Of a DNA stretch of 64,000 bases, positions 53,334 to 64,000 are shown one piece after another (position 1 is the first letter of the stretch; each line of letters opens with the position of its first letter). The translations under genes were made by a program, and so were the position numbers. Origin of the DNA: Myotis daubentonii (Eukaryota; Chordata; Mammalia; Chiroptera; Vespertilionidae); NCBI RefSeq assembly GCF_963259705.1, contig NC_081861.1, positions 65,329,623-65,393,622 of the forward strand, read 5' to 3'. Below the pieces are notes generated by a model. It searched no databases and was not told where the DNA came from. It was given only the letters and a program-made list of their open reading frames with translations.

Positions 53334-54130
53334 TAAGTCTTGATCTGTGATCTTAGGAGAGCTGTCCACCTTAATATGTCATCTTATTTTGGGGAGGAAC
53401 CTCCCTTGTCAATTTTAATTTTAGACCTCCAATTAATGCAAAGTTACAAGTGTTAGTGGGAGCTTTTTTAAGTTTGGAAATGTGAATCCAAGGTTCAAGT
53501 CCCTCAAGTTTGTCCACTGTCTGGGTATTGAAGAGGACCTGCTATGGTTCCTTTCAAAGAGGTTCAAAGACAAGTTTTGTTCTTAGTGATTCCAAATAAA
53601 AAGGGTGGTATAAAGTTGGAAAAGTTATTTTGGAGAGTCATAGCCAGATATTTGAGGAAACTAGAACAATGAGAGATCAAGACCAGTTTACAGGTATTTA
53701 GGAAAACCTCAAAGACAATGAACAGAACTACAATCTGATATCCAGAGCTATGTAATGGTTTTCTGCTGAAACATTTTTTCCTTTACAATCACTTTTATTT
53801 CTATTAATGATGGTCACAATAAGACTTATTTATTTGCAAAATACATCTATTCTTATTAAATTTGGTCTAATATTTTGTGCAAGTGCAGCAAGAATGGGGA
53901 TTGGCTATATAGGTTCTTTTAAAGTGTTCTTTGCTGGAACTTTTCATAAGGAATCTTACATTGGACTTTCCAGGCTAAGAAGACAAGCAAAGGACTTGCA
54001 ATCAGACTCTGTCTGGAATACCTATAGATTTATGTTAACTCCTCTTTCCTTGTTTTCTTTAAGTCCCTGGATTTGCTGAGAAATGACCTTCCTTACTTGC
54101 CTGGTAAGGCTGCCAGGAGCTCTGTGAGCA

Positions 54131-55904
54131 AGCTACTAGACTTGGTTTTTGAAAAGATTTATTAGCTCTATAAAGCCAACCTTAGTTCTTTCAAACTGTC
54201 TGATAAGATCTTATTTTATGTATATTCTCAAATATGGCATTTCTGTCAAAACCTTGGTAATATAACTAATCCTTCCAATTGTGTCCTAGTATAAGAAGAA
54301 TAGAAATATTTCTTATTTAACATATCTAAAATAACTACAGTATACCACTATGAAATTTAGAATATTCAATAAATTTCTGAATTTCAAAAGAATCTGATGG
54401 GGATAAAAAAATAAATATTTCAATTCTGTTTACAAAGGTATACTCCCTTTTTAAAATTAGTGTAAGTCATAGATAGAAAAAAAAGTTTCTAAATCTGGGA
54501 AACAAACCATGAGAAACTAGCAATGTTTCAAAGAGAGAGTTATAAAAAAGTATAAACATTCACATCAGTTCATTCAATTACATATTATCAATTCCTGTTC
54601 TGCCTGAATACAGTTCTTCCATTAGTTCTTGGAATGCTTACCCAGTTCAGCTGTATGATCTTGTTATTGGAAGCTTATATTCTAGAGCACTTGTCTCAGT
54701 CCTTTCCTTGAATCATTCTAAAGATAAAACACTTTTGTAAAAGCATCAGAGTACAATAACTATCTGTACAGGCAAAACGTTGTAAAAATTGGCCATGGCT
54801 AAAGATCTGTTGAGTATTCATTTGATAAGAAAATGTAGTAGCTATTTCTGCAATGTGCATCAATTTAAAATAATTGGACAATGAAAGTATTGACAGGTTT
54901 CTGTGAACTTCAATGAATTTTGGGGATACCTGTATTAGTAGCATATACCACACACATGTAAGCTAAAAAAATTTCTCATAACTTCTTGTTTGACAATGCT
55001 TTCTACATAATTTAATATGCCAAATAAATCTAATTAGTTTAACATCTCTCTTTTACAAAGTAAAAGACAAATTCTTTGAGATTTTTCCAGAGGCCCTCTG
55101 GGAAATCTCAAAGTTACTTTGAAGTTAGAAAAGACTCCATTTAGAATTTGATTTTGGAAAGTTGTCAAAATGTTGAAAGGTTTAAACATCTGACTAAATA
55201 AGATCATAGACCATTAGAAAATAATACTCAAGGATCTATTTAACCAAAGAGACAATAGAAGATTTAAAGGCAAATAGAGAAGGTTACACAGTTGTGAATA
55301 AAACTTAGCTCTTCTAATACTGAGAAGACTCAGTTTGCCCAAGAAATGAAAGTCCTTATAAAGACAATAGTAAGCACAGAAAATTATTTTACTAAGACAC
55401 AAAATATTTGCTTTTCAGGCAGATTATTTAAAAGGTAAAGAAAAGCATTTCACAATCTCTTATCAAAGAGCATACCAATAGTCTAAAAAAAATTGTCCTG
55501 TTAACGGAGAAAAAAATTCTAATTTTCATCAGTGTACTTTTGATATTAAGATTCATTAAAAATTAAATAAATTTATTCCTATCTTAGCTATTTTAACAAG
55601 ACCTAAAATTAATTTCCCAAGATTTCCTTTCCATGGCCCTTCTATTTATTCTAGTTTTTCTCCTTTTTTATTCTGGTAAAACCAGCTCATACTACTTTAA
55701 AAACAAAAATATTCTCTATTTTTTTTAAACAAAGAACACTGTCTACATACCTTTTCTTATTCAAAAAATTCATATTCTGCTTTTTTTTGGCCTACTTTAA
55801 TTGGGAAAATATAATATTTGTAAAACTAGTTTCTTGGGAAAACACAACTTTAATAAAGTCTTGATTTGAATAATCTTGTTTTCTGTTGATTCTTTTCTTT
55901 GCAG
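54131..55904. other. Unassigned AT-rich sequence
   Basis: No gene or clear repeat was recognised. Confidence 0.3.
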
Positions 55905-55982
55905 AGATGGCTTGTTATTTCTGCCAGTTGGATGATTCATACATATCTATCGAGCTGATGAATATGCTGTGGATCCAAAGAG
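55905..55982 (+). other. Exon-like segment with strong splice sites
   Basis: The 78-bp segment has a pyrimidine-rich acceptor before it ('gattcttttctttgcag', AG at 55903-55904) and a donor after it (AAGAG|GTAAGC). One frame reads without stops (MACYFCQLDDSYIS...). Another has one TGA but reads more like protein ('HIYRADEYAVDPKR'). It could be a decayed or real exon of an unidentified gene, or chance. Confidence 0.3.
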
Positions 55983-56591
55983 GTAAGCATATGATTCCTT
56001 GTGCTTTGAAATAGCTGTTGAAAGACAAACCCTCCTGCCCCAATATTTTTTGACTAACTATAGGCATGAACTTTTGGATCTATGAGGGCTGTATCCTTTG
56101 TACACTCTGTGAATGCATTTTGCTTCCTTGGTTAAGCTGTAAAAAAGGCTTTTGTGCTTGAGTCACTATTGAAATTATACTGTCACTGACTAGACAATTG
56201 ATACTTGTAATAAAAAAATACTACAAATTAAAAAGTTTTCAGAGAGCTCTCATATTGTTAGCCATTAAGACTCCCTAAGATGAGAGGACAGAAATTAGAA
56301 TTAAAAATAAAAATCCACTCAGAACCTCCATTTCAGATATTTTCAAATATTGTAAAAAAAATTAGGACATTGGAAGAACAATTGTTCAACACTTAGGAAG
56401 AAAAGAAAAAAGAACAAAATGTAAAAGAAATATAACTAGTCTTAAGCTTTTAAATTTCTTATTTGAGCTACATGACTCTTACAAATGTTAATACAAATGT
56501 TAGGTTAATTAACAAGAGAATTGGAAGAGACAAAAGAGAAAATTAAGAGATTTCCCAACAAGGTGGAAAAGTTTAAAAGATTATTGAGATA
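55983..56591. other. Unassigned AT-rich sequence
   Basis: No gene or repeat was recognised. Confidence 0.3.
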
Positions 56592-56889
56592 CTAGAGGGC
56601 TGATGCACAAAGATTCGTGCAATAGGCCTTCCTTCCCCTGGCTGCCGGCACCGCCTTCGCTCCAGCCCAGAGTTGCCTTCTGCATTTGCGCGCTGCCCAG
56701 AGGCCCGGAGCAGCCAGGGCAGGGTGGAACACCTGTGTTGTCACCATGTCAAGGATGCAAGCATCCTGGCCTGACCACCGCCATCTTTGTGTTGCCAATT
56801 TGCATATTCCCTCCTTATTGGCTGTGGGCACCGCCATCTTTGTTTTGAAGTGATGGTCAATTTGTATATTCCATCTTTATTAGATAGGA
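56592..56889 (-). mobile_element. Complete Helitron, minus strand, 298 bp
   Basis: The 3' CTAG is at 56592-56595 with 'gatgcacaaagattcgtgcaat'. The 5' end at 56889 reads TCCTATCTAATAAAGA on the minus strand. Its first 50 bp resemble the Helitron at 53022 ('ggccttccttcccctggctgc'), the same subfamily. Confidence 0.85.
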
Positions 56890-57011
56890 TAAGAGGATAA
56901 GAACTGGTATATTTTAACAGGTTTTAAATAATTTAATAACTGATCAAAAGTTGACAAAATTGGAAGCTGGTTTTTCAAAATCTAATAGAAAAATTTTAAA
57001 AATGTTAAATT

Positions 57012-57238
57012 AGGCCTTACCCAGTTTGGCTAGTAGATATATGGTTGGCCTGAGGACTGAAGGGTTCCAGGTTTGATTCCAATCAAGGGCACATGCCCAG
57101 GTTGCGGGCTCAATCCCTAGTAAGGAGCGTGTAGGAGGCAGCTGATATGTATCAATGATTCTTTCTCTTCATTGATGTTTCTATCTCTCTCTCCCTCTCT
57201 CTTCTCTGAAATCAATAAAAACATATTTTTTAAAAAAT
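57012..57238 (+). mobile_element. Ves SINE, sense
   Basis: 'ttacccagtttggctagtagatatatggtt', 'ccaggtttgattccaatcaagggc', twin 'gatgtttct'/'atgattct' motifs and 'ctctgaaatcaataaaaaca' are in order. Confidence 0.87.
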
Positions 57239-57385
57239 GTGTAATTATAAATGTAAACACAGACCATACTCCATGAAGCTGAGGAAACTGAAGGAAAAAA
57301 ATTGAAAAAGTACATCTTTAAAACACAAGCTGATGAGATCTCCATGCCTACCTAGCCTTCCCTCTTTCCCCTTGCTCCTATTTTT

Positions 57386-57596
57386 CACCCAGTGTGAATC
57401 AGTGGTTGAGTGTCAACCCATGAACCAGGAGGTCACAGTTTCATTCCCAGTGAGGCACATGCCTGGGTTGCAGGCTCCATCCCCAGTGTGGGGCAGGCAG
57501 GAGGCAGTCAATCAATGATTCTCTCTCACCTTTGATGTTTCTCTCTCTCCCTCTCCCTTCCCCTCTGAAATCAATAAAAATATATATTTAAAAATA
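57386..57596 (+). mobile_element. Ves SINE, sense (older subtype), head slightly truncated
   Basis: 'gtggttgagtgtcaacccatgaaccaggaggtcac', 'ttcattcccagtgaggcacatgcc', 'gattctctctcacctttgatgtttct' and 'ctgaaatcaataaaaatata' are in order. Confidence 0.87.
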
Positions 57597-57785
57597 TTGT
57601 GTCTTCTCTATAATTAGTAATTCTATTAACATTTTGATCTTTGCGTTTGTATCTTTTATATGTGATATGATTTTTTTCTACCTCTAGATTGTATTGGTTT
57701 GTAGTATGTGATAGAATTAAAGGAATTAAGCACTTATATAAGTTAAAAAATATAATAACTAACCAAAATACATTTCAGGAACATA

Positions 57786-58432
57786 TTGATGATGATGCCA
57801 AATTTCCGTTTGGCATGTGAGGAACAGCCACCCCATGATCCCCTGAGGAGCAGTCACTGCCAGTGACTGCCAAGGAGCAACTGCCACGCAACCACACAAG
57901 GAGAGTCCACCCCGTGAGCAGCCACTGCCCCACGACCACCTGAGGAGCAGGCACCACCAGTGACCACGTGACCCGCCACCAAGCCCACCACTGCAGCCAC
58001 AAGCCCCCTATGACTAGACACCTAGATCTTTTGGTGAGAGCAAAAATGGGGAGATAGAACAACCTTCAAAGGAAAGAAAAGGGATAGTCAGAAAATGAAC
58101 TCAATGAAACAGAGGCATGAAATTTGTCAGAAAAATAATTCAGAGTAAGAGTCATATAGTTCATAACCAGGTGCATGAGGAAATTAACAACCTATGTAAG
58201 AATCAGGAGGAAATAAAGAGTGATATATCTACAATAAAACACAATATGGGACCTTTCAACAGTAGACTAGGAGAAGCGGCGGACTGAATCAGCAAATTAG
58301 AAGACAGGGAAGCAAAACACACCCAATCTGAAGTGCAATTGGAGAAAAAAATCAAGACAGGAGGAGAGCCTGAGGGAGATTTGGGACAACATGAAACAAA
58401 GCAACATACATATAATAGGGATGCCAGAATGC
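57786..58432 (+). mobile_element. L1 5' UTR and ORF1 start, sense, cut by an LTR
   Basis: A GC-rich, Pro/His-codon-like 5' part precedes 'gcaaaaatggggagatagaacaac' at 58040, the ORF1 start also seen at 20998. ORF1 landmarks follow to 'ataatagggatgccagaa' (IIGMPE) at 58432, where an LTR begins. It carries stops and is dead. Confidence 0.75.
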
Positions 58433-58433
58433 C

Positions 58434-59150
58434 CAAATTTCTGGTCGGGTCTGTGTTTGTTGTCTCACAAAATTGAAGAATGAGTTTGCAGACAAAAATG
58501 ATTAGTGGAAGCAAAGTTTATGGATAGATAGATGGACTCCCTGCAGCAGGGAGCAGCAGGAAGGGCGCCCAAGAGGGTTACCAGTGAAGCTACTTTGTCT
58601 CAGGTTCCAAAGTCCCATATCTCTTGAGGCAGTCCTGGAAAAGGTACAGCTGGGGTTTCAGGAGAGCCAAAGCAGGCCAGTGTCCAGAGCTCCTGTTCCA
58701 TGTTGCAGTGGGATGTAGGTCAGCATGCAAGCTAATGAAATTCCATCAGTCCACGTGTGGAATCCCACATGGCCATAAGCCACGTGGGCACAGGGGAGCA
58801 TATCCCCTGCCACAGGAACCCAGTGCACCAGAGAGAGAAGAGAGAAGCAAGTGCTTCTTCGTCTAGAGGTAGATACATGTTTTGCTAGCTCCTGATTGGT
58901 CCTTTCAAAGAATTCTGCCTTAGCAACATCCATACATTTCAAAACTAACATCTCCCTGGCAGGCCCTTCTTTCCCTGCCCAGCTAGGTTGCCTTAGTAAC
59001 TCCCACCAACTGGGCTCAGTGGTAGGTTACTTTGCCTCTGTGGTACAGTCAGCAAGCTCTATTCTGCCCATGTCTGCAACATTCCATCTCCCAATTCCTT
59101 CCCTGTCCCTGTCCCTGACTGCCTAGCTTCCTTCTACCTCCTCAATATGA
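58434..59150 (-). mobile_element. Probable LTR (ERV1-like), antisense
   Basis: It starts exactly where L1 ORF1 breaks off. On the minus strand the end reads ...GACCAGAAATTTGGGCA. CCAAT-like 'ctgattggtcc' and a pyrimidine-rich far end are present. The style resembles 16510-17167. The right boundary and the L1 continuation were not found, so internal ERV sequence may follow to about 60050. Confidence 0.45.
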
Positions 59151-60667
59151 TCTGAAAAAATATTTTATATTAGAGTTGGTTTAAGTTTGATTTGATTAAG
59201 TAGACATGTCTTTTAGAGTTGTTAGGATTGCATATGAAAGGTGGTATGCTGGCACGCTAAATAGTGATGGTGAATAAAGATAAATTGAATTTGTTTAAAG
59301 AAAAGGGGATTGGAAATGGGGATATCCAAAGGGAAGGGCTACAGAGCATTGAGCCAAAGAGTATTTGGTCCATGATGGCAGCAAAAAGATACTTAGGGCA
59401 GAGGAACAAGGAAAGGCATAGAAGAAGCAACAGGAGAGCCTAGGCGGGCTGCTCTGGCTCACTGGGAAGTCAGAGTAAAGGGGGCCTTGGAGACAGGTTC
59501 AGGGGGTGAGCCTGGAAGGAGCTGCCACCACCCATTGCTCCGCTGGTTGCAAGTCTCCTGGGGTCCCTTAGAGATTGGGGTATATATGCCTGTGGAGGAA
59601 TGGCATGTGCATGCTCCCCTGATAGGGAGGGTGCACTAGGTCCTTTGTCACATGTGTGTTTATGTCTTTATTGCAGGTGGAAATCTTAGGGGCAGTCTCA
59701 GAGGAGGTGTGCTCTTTCAGGGTGGTGGTCTCCACTGACTGGTCAGTGCCAGGGCAGAGGGTCATTAGTCAATGTAGTTGGTCCTGAGGCACCCACAGTG
59801 TTACTTGTCTGGTTTTGCTGCTTTTCTTGGCCTCGAGCTGAAATACAACTAAGGCTTAGATGTTATCTTTAGGGAGGAAAAGATCAAGGGGTCTAAATAG
59901 CCTGACCAGCGATATGAACAATCAGGGTCCAAACTGCATGACAAGTGTTATGAAAGTGGAGGATGGGTTACCCTGGGCAAGGTTCTGATTTTCCCAGTTT
60001 TGCCATTTGCTAGGTATCCAGGGCTTTCTGCCCTGGTGAGTTTCTGTATCTGGCCCATCATCCTTGCTCTGCTCATGTCTGTCTAACAGTATATATTTTT
60101 GTTTTACCTGGCTTTATAAAAATATGTTCAGATTATCTCAATGATAAAGTTAGTCAAGAAAATAGCTTGGATAATAATTGACTTTGAAAATCTCATGCAG
60201 TTTTACAAACTACTAAAATGAATAGGGGTAAATAAGTTTTTTTAGGTAAATTTATTTTTAGCAATAATTATATATATATATAGTTGGAATTCGTTTTCTA
60301 GATGTCTGGTAACTTGAAAGTTTGAAGTTTTGCTGACTACATTGGATGATAGTGTTGGCATATGTAGCTAGTTAGTCATAAAAAAGAAAGGGAGTAAATT
60401 TACCTGTCATGTATGTTGTGCTCTTCCTCAACTACCTATAAGTTGCATACTTCCTTTGAAATCTCAAACCCCTATCCCACTTTTCTCCTGTGTCCAAAGT
60501 GACATATATACTCAATTTTTCCTCACTGTCTTTGGAATTTTCATGCTTATGTGAGTTGCATATGAGCATGTGTTATAATTTGATTTTCTTTTGTAACTCT
60601 GTCTTTGTTAATTTGATTATTATCCCAGCTAGAGGAACATAGATGGTGGGAGGAATAAGACTTTCTA
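59151..60667. other. Unassigned sequence, possibly ERV-internal at its left
   Basis: No conserved retroviral motif or host gene was recognised. 59580-60050 is GC-moderate, the remainder AT-rich. Confidence 0.25.
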
Positions 60668-60880
60668 AAATCATTTTTTAAATTGATTTCAGAGAGGAAG
60701 GGAGAGGGAGAGAGAGATAGAAACATCAATGATGAAAGAAAATCATTGTTTGGTTGCCTCCTGCAAGCCACACACTGGGGATCGAGCCTGCAACCCAGCC
60801 ATGTGCCCTGACTGGGTATTGAACCATGACTTCCTAGTTCCTAAGTCAAAGATCAACCACTGAGCCATGCCAGCTGGGCG
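60668..60880 (-). mobile_element. Ves SINE, antisense (older subtype)
   Basis: 'aaattgatttcagagaggaagggagagggagagag', 'gaaacatcaatgatgaaagaaaatcattg', 'tattgaaccatgacttcctagttc' and 'aaccactgagccatgccagctggg' are in antisense order. Confidence 0.88.
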
Positions 60881-61697
60881 GAATAGTATTTTTTTTTTAA
60901 CTTTTACAGGAGGTTCTGGGATTTGGCTTTAAACTGTTTTTAGAGCCACATTTTTGTTCTTGTAAAAACTTGATTTGTAGAAAAAGCTTTTAATTTCTTG
61001 AATAATTGAGTTGCTGTCAAGAGGCTGACACTCCCTTCCAACAAAATAATTACCCATTTGCTTACTTGTAGCAGGGAGAAAATCTGTAGGATGGGAAACG
61101 AAAGATTTTTATTTTCTGGATTTAAAGATGTGCATCTTTGGAACGTTTCAGTAAATCCTTCCACAACACCTTCAGAGTGTGGTGTTCTTGGTTTTTTTTT
61201 TCCCCCTTTTGGGTGCATCGTTTCATTTTAGTTTAAGAAGGAACTAAAACAAAGATAAACATGTTTTTAAAGTATTAGGTTCTTTTTTTTTTTAATTGTG
61301 ATTTTATTGTTTTATTTTTTTTCCATCTATATGAAATTTTATTTATTTTTTTTAATTAAATCTTTATTGTTCAGATTATTACATTTGTTCCTCTTTTTCC
61401 CCCCCCATAACTCCCCTCCTCCCAGTTCCCGCCCCACCCTCCGCCCTCACTCCCCACCCACTGTCCTTATCCATAGGTGCACGATTTTTGTCCAGTCTCT
61501 TCCCACATCTCCCACACCCTTTTCCCCCCCAACAATAGTCAGTCCATTCCCTTTCTATGTCCCTGATTCTATTATAATCAACAGTTCATTCTGATCATCA
61601 GATTATTTATTCACTTGATTCTTAGATTCACTTGTTGATAGATGCATATTTGTTGTTCATAATTTGTATCTTTACCTTTTTCTTCCTCTTCCTCTTC

Positions 61698-62087
61698 TTA
61701 AAGGATACCTTTCAGCATTTCATATAATCCTGGTTTGGTGGTGATGAACTCCTTTAGCTTTTCCTTATCTGTGAAGCTCTTTATCTGACCTTCAATTCTG
61801 AATGATAGCTTTGCTGGATAAAGTAATCTTGGTTGTAGGTTCTTGGTATTCATCACTTCGAATATTTCTTGCCACTCCCTTCTGGCCTGCAAAGTTTCTG
61901 TTGAGAAATCAGCTGACAGTCGTATGGGTATTCCCTTGTAGGTAACTGAGTTTCTTTCTCTTGCTGTTTTTAAGATTCTCTCTTTATCTTTTGCTCTTGG
62001 CATTTTAATTATGATGTGTCTTGGTGTGGTCCTCTTTGGATTCCTTTTGTTTGGGGTTCTCCGCGCTTCTTGGACCTGTAAGTCCAT
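61698..62087 (-). pseudogene. HAL1 ORF1 3' part, open but truncated
   Basis: It encodes the C-terminal part of the same ORF1p as at 14151-15044 ('EARRTPNKRNPKRTTPRHII' against 'EAQRTPNKRNPKRITPRHII'), up to the shared '...YEMLKGIL' and stop. The rest of the comparison shows scattered substitutions, so it is a separate copy. The N-terminal half is replaced by U6. Confidence 0.88.
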
Positions 62088-62088
62088 T

Positions 62089-62196
62089 AAAAAATATGGA
62101 ACGCTTCACGAATTTGCGTGTCATCCTTGCTCAGGGGCCATGCTAATCTTCTCTGTATCGTTCTAATTTTAGTATATGTGCTGCCGAAGCGAGCAC
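62089..62196 (-). pseudogene. RNU6: U6 snRNA retropseudogene, full length
   Basis: The minus strand from 62196 reads GTGCTCGCTTCGGCAGCACA and continues to 'gcgttccatatttttt'. I see two substitutions against mammalian U6 (a G-to-A in 'aaattagaacg' and a C-to-A in 'cctgagcaagg'). There is no U6 promoter upstream (no PSE or TATA at the right spacing). It is part of the HAL1 chimera. Confidence 0.93.
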
Positions 62197-62637
62197 AGTA
62201 TTAGGTTCTAAATATCAACTTCCAATGTGTGTAACTTTCAAACATCTTGTCAGGTTTCAGCTGGGATAAACTATAAATATTCCTGGGAGTAGTAAACAAC
62301 CTTCATAGATGCAAGAGGCATTCCCAAAGAGGGTGAAAGAGATACTACCCATCCAAGATCTAAGATAAGAGCCATTCTCAAAGATACTCAAAAGATATAA
62401 AGCCTTAGAACATTCCTTTTGAGATATGGAAATAGTTGATAAGACCCTCGCTGCAAATGGAGTACAACTCACATTTCTGTTCATCCATATCTACCCACAA
62501 ATGGGGTGCAATCCACATCTTTGTCCAGCCATACTTTTGGGGCCTCCAACCTGATGATTGCTAATCCAAATTCTCATCACACACAAAAATGAAACAGGTG
62601 AGAAGGCTGTAACTGTCTCTGGGAAAGAAAACATTTA

Positions 62638-62802
62638 CAGTGGGGCCTTGACTTACGAGTGTCCCGACTAACGAGTTTGTTGAGATATCAGCTGTCTCTC
62701 GGCTGATTTTTTGCATTGAGTTGATAGAGTAATTTGAGTTAATGAGCTCATTAACGAGCTCGATCTCGGAACAAATTAAACTCATAAGTCAAGGCCCCAC
62801 TG
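62638..62802. mobile_element. Short mariner-like MITE, 165 bp
   Basis: Inverted ends CAGTGGGGCCTTGACTTACG and (inverted) CAGTGGGGCCTTGACTTATG are flanked by TA on both sides (62636-62637 and 62803-62804). TA duplication and end sequence fit Tc1/mariner. No transposase. Confidence 0.85.
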
Positions 62803-63107
62803 TATAACTAATGAGTACCAAAAAACAAATTCACAAGTCACCTTTTAAAGCTCTAATTCTAACAAACTTCTTTTCCTATTAATCTGAATTTGAAAAGGAA
62901 ATGGCAACAATGAAATTTTACCTTCTCTCTCAACCAGGCACCATAGATAGAGATCTAGATAACTGACTTTGGTAAGAATTCTCACCTTTTGCTGGATTCT
63001 GCCAGTTTTCTCAAAATCTTGTCTGTAGGCTGTTCCAGCAGGTCTCATGCTGACCACCAGAAACTAAAGAAGAGGAAAAATAATTTTTTCTCTATCCTTT
63101 TACAGAA

Positions 63108-63240
63108 AGCATGTCAAACTCACAGCCCACAGGCTGCATGTGGCCCACAACAAATATTTTTGCGGCCCAGCCAATATAACGGTATGTAAGAAACATTTTA
63201 ATAAAAATTTCATAACTTAATTTTTACAATATCCTGTTAT
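63108..63240 (+). mobile_element. hAT-like fragment
   Basis: 'gcatgtcaaactcacagcccacaggctgcatgtggccc' and 'gcggcccagcc' resemble the left end of a known mammalian hAT family. The right end is missing. Confidence 0.5.
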
Positions 63241-63243
63241 ACA

Positions 63244-63245
<2 letters not shown>

Positions 63246-63292
<47 letters not shown>
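63246..63292. repeat. (TA)n microsatellite
   Basis: About 23 TA units directly before the Helitron start. Confidence 0.95.
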
Positions 63293-63297
<5 letters not shown>

Positions 63298-64000
63298 CCT
63301 AATATGCAAATAGACCAAACGGTGGAACAACCAAACAACCAAACAACTGGTCACTATGATGTGTGCTGACCACCAGGGGGTGCACAGAACACAGCGGGCA
63401 TCGACCATGGTGGGATGGTGGAGCAGGTGAGCCGGGGCGCCAGACCAAGGCAGGGCACCAGTTGCTGTCATTAGGGTGAGCCTCTGTTGGTTACTGAAAA
63501 TTCTTTGCTCCCATGTGCCACGGTCCTGCCTGGCACTCGTACTTGCTGCTGGCACTGGCCCCACTTGCACACACTGCCAGCACCCGGCACTGGCCCTAAT
63601 TACTCCATGCCATCAGTGGGTGCTAGCAGCATCTGCCGGTCTGATCACCCCTCAGAGCTTCTCCATCTCCCTCTGCTCCTGAGGGGTGATCGGGGCCAGA
63701 GTTGCCTCTCACACTCTCTGCCTGCAATGGCCCCGCTCACACCCGCTGCTGGCACCAGAGCTGTCAGCGAGTGTGAGCAGCAACTGCTGGCTCCGATCAC
63801 CCCTGAGGGCTTCTCCACCTCCCCCTGCTCTTGAGAGGCAATCGGGCCAGCAGCCACCACTAAAACCCGCTGAAGGCACTGGTCCTGCTTGCACCCACTG
63901 CTGGCGCCAGCCCCAATCACTCTGCTCCATCAGTGGGTGTGAGTGGGGCCAGTGCCATTAGCACATGGGAGTGGCAGCAATGGGAGGGGGGCTGCCAGCA
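63293..64000 (+). mobile_element. GC-rich Helitron, 5' part, running off the window
   Basis: 5' end 'ataaaaccctaatatgcaaatagaccaaa' and 'ggtcactatgatgtgtgctgaccaccaggggg' match the Helitron at 38926-39211. The interior is a GC-rich array with a period of about 152 bp: 'gatcacccct...cttctcca' recurs at 63643 and 63795. Its many overlapping frames are repeat artefacts. Confidence 0.75.
63370..63383 (+). promoter_or_regulatory. CTCF-like motif in Helitron
   Basis: CCACCAGGGGGTGC, one base off the CTCF core, sits about 75 bp from the Helitron 5' end, the equivalent place to 1734-1747. Confidence 0.3.

Larger units (their letters stand above)
52451..54130 (-). other. Possible ERV internal remnant, antisense, family not identified
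   Basis: It lies on the internal side of the LTR-like segment and has a moderate-complexity style unlike the AT-rich flanks ('ttcaagtccctcaagtttgtccactg', 'tgtttgctatggtaaagactcc'). No conserved retroviral motif was found. A Helitron interrupts it. Confidence 0.3.
61284..62196 (-). mobile_element. U6 snRNA-HAL1 chimeric retrocopy
   Basis: On the minus strand a full-length U6 RNA copy (62196 to 62089) is joined directly to the last 130 codons of HAL1 ORF1, then the HAL1 3' UTR (G-rich tract at 61392-61470, AATAAAG at about 61360). About 75 A-rich bases follow, then a terminal A-run. A perfect 13-bp duplication, AGTATTAGGTTCT, flanks the whole at 61271-61283 and 62197-62209, so U6 and HAL1 arrived in one insertion event. 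This fits template switching by L1 reverse transcriptase from HAL1 RNA to U6 RNA, as described for human U6/L1 chimeras. Confidence 0.9.

Noticed and set aside
62089..62196. Functional U6 snRNA gene
   Set aside because: It lies within a retrocopy flanked by a target duplication, has two substitutions and lacks upstream U6 promoter elements.
63476..63961. Overlapping Cys/Pro/Ala-rich frames
   Set aside because: They follow the tandem GC-rich array in a Helitron, and equivalent frames occur on the opposite strand.

Overview
The window is vertebrate nuclear DNA, almost certainly from a vespertilionid (vesper) bat such as Myotis or a relative. The diagnostic signs are many copies of the tRNA-derived Ves SINE, HeliBat-type Helitrons (5' TC, a hairpin near the 3' end, 3' CTAG, A/T target), SPIN and other hAT elements, a TA-flanked mariner-like element and a TTAA-flanked insertion, all on a background of mammalian L1 and MIR repeats. 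No intact host gene was found. Nearly all recognisable sequence is transposon-derived, with three host-gene retrocopies (NPM1, ORC3, U6 snRNA) and one isolated exon-like segment.

Layout. 1-2.0 kb: three Helitrons joined head to tail, one with a 48-bp tandem repeat. 2.0-8.7 kb: old antisense L1, Ves and MIR fragments, one SPIN element and long unassigned AT-rich stretches. 8.7-16.2 kb: one old antisense L1 that has been hit repeatedly, by an NPM1 retropseudogene (itself hit by a TTAA-flanked element and two nested Ves SINEs), a SPIN element and a complete ORF2-less L1 ('half-L1', HAL1) with an open 297-codon ORF1. 16.5-17.2 kb: a probable solo LTR. 19.5-26.2 kb: a decayed sense L1 with an ORC3 processed pseudogene inside its ORF2. 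26-38.5 kb: hAT, SPIN, Ves and L1 remnants separated by unassigned sequence. 38.5-47.7 kb: minus-strand Helitrons, one interrupted by a young class II (betaretrovirus/IAP-like) provirus. 48-60.7 kb: Helitrons, a Ves with a hAT insertion, MIRs, two older LTRs and an exon-like segment. 61.3-62.2 kb: a U6 snRNA/HAL1 chimeric retrocopy. 62.6-64 kb: a mariner-like element, a hAT fragment and the start of a GC-rich Helitron.

The main point of interest is the provirus at 39365-47190. It has perfect 6-bp target duplications, LTRs that look identical apart from a 61-bp duplication, a tRNA-Lys3-type primer site, an open gag and one open dUTPase-protease-RT-RNase H-integrase frame reached by a -1 shift. 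It has no env. The second is the pair of HAL1 copies sharing one ORF2-less structure, one of them fused 5' to full-length U6 RNA and flanked by a perfect 13-bp duplication. Coordinates of decayed repeats are approximate, and family names were assigned by recognition, not by a database search.
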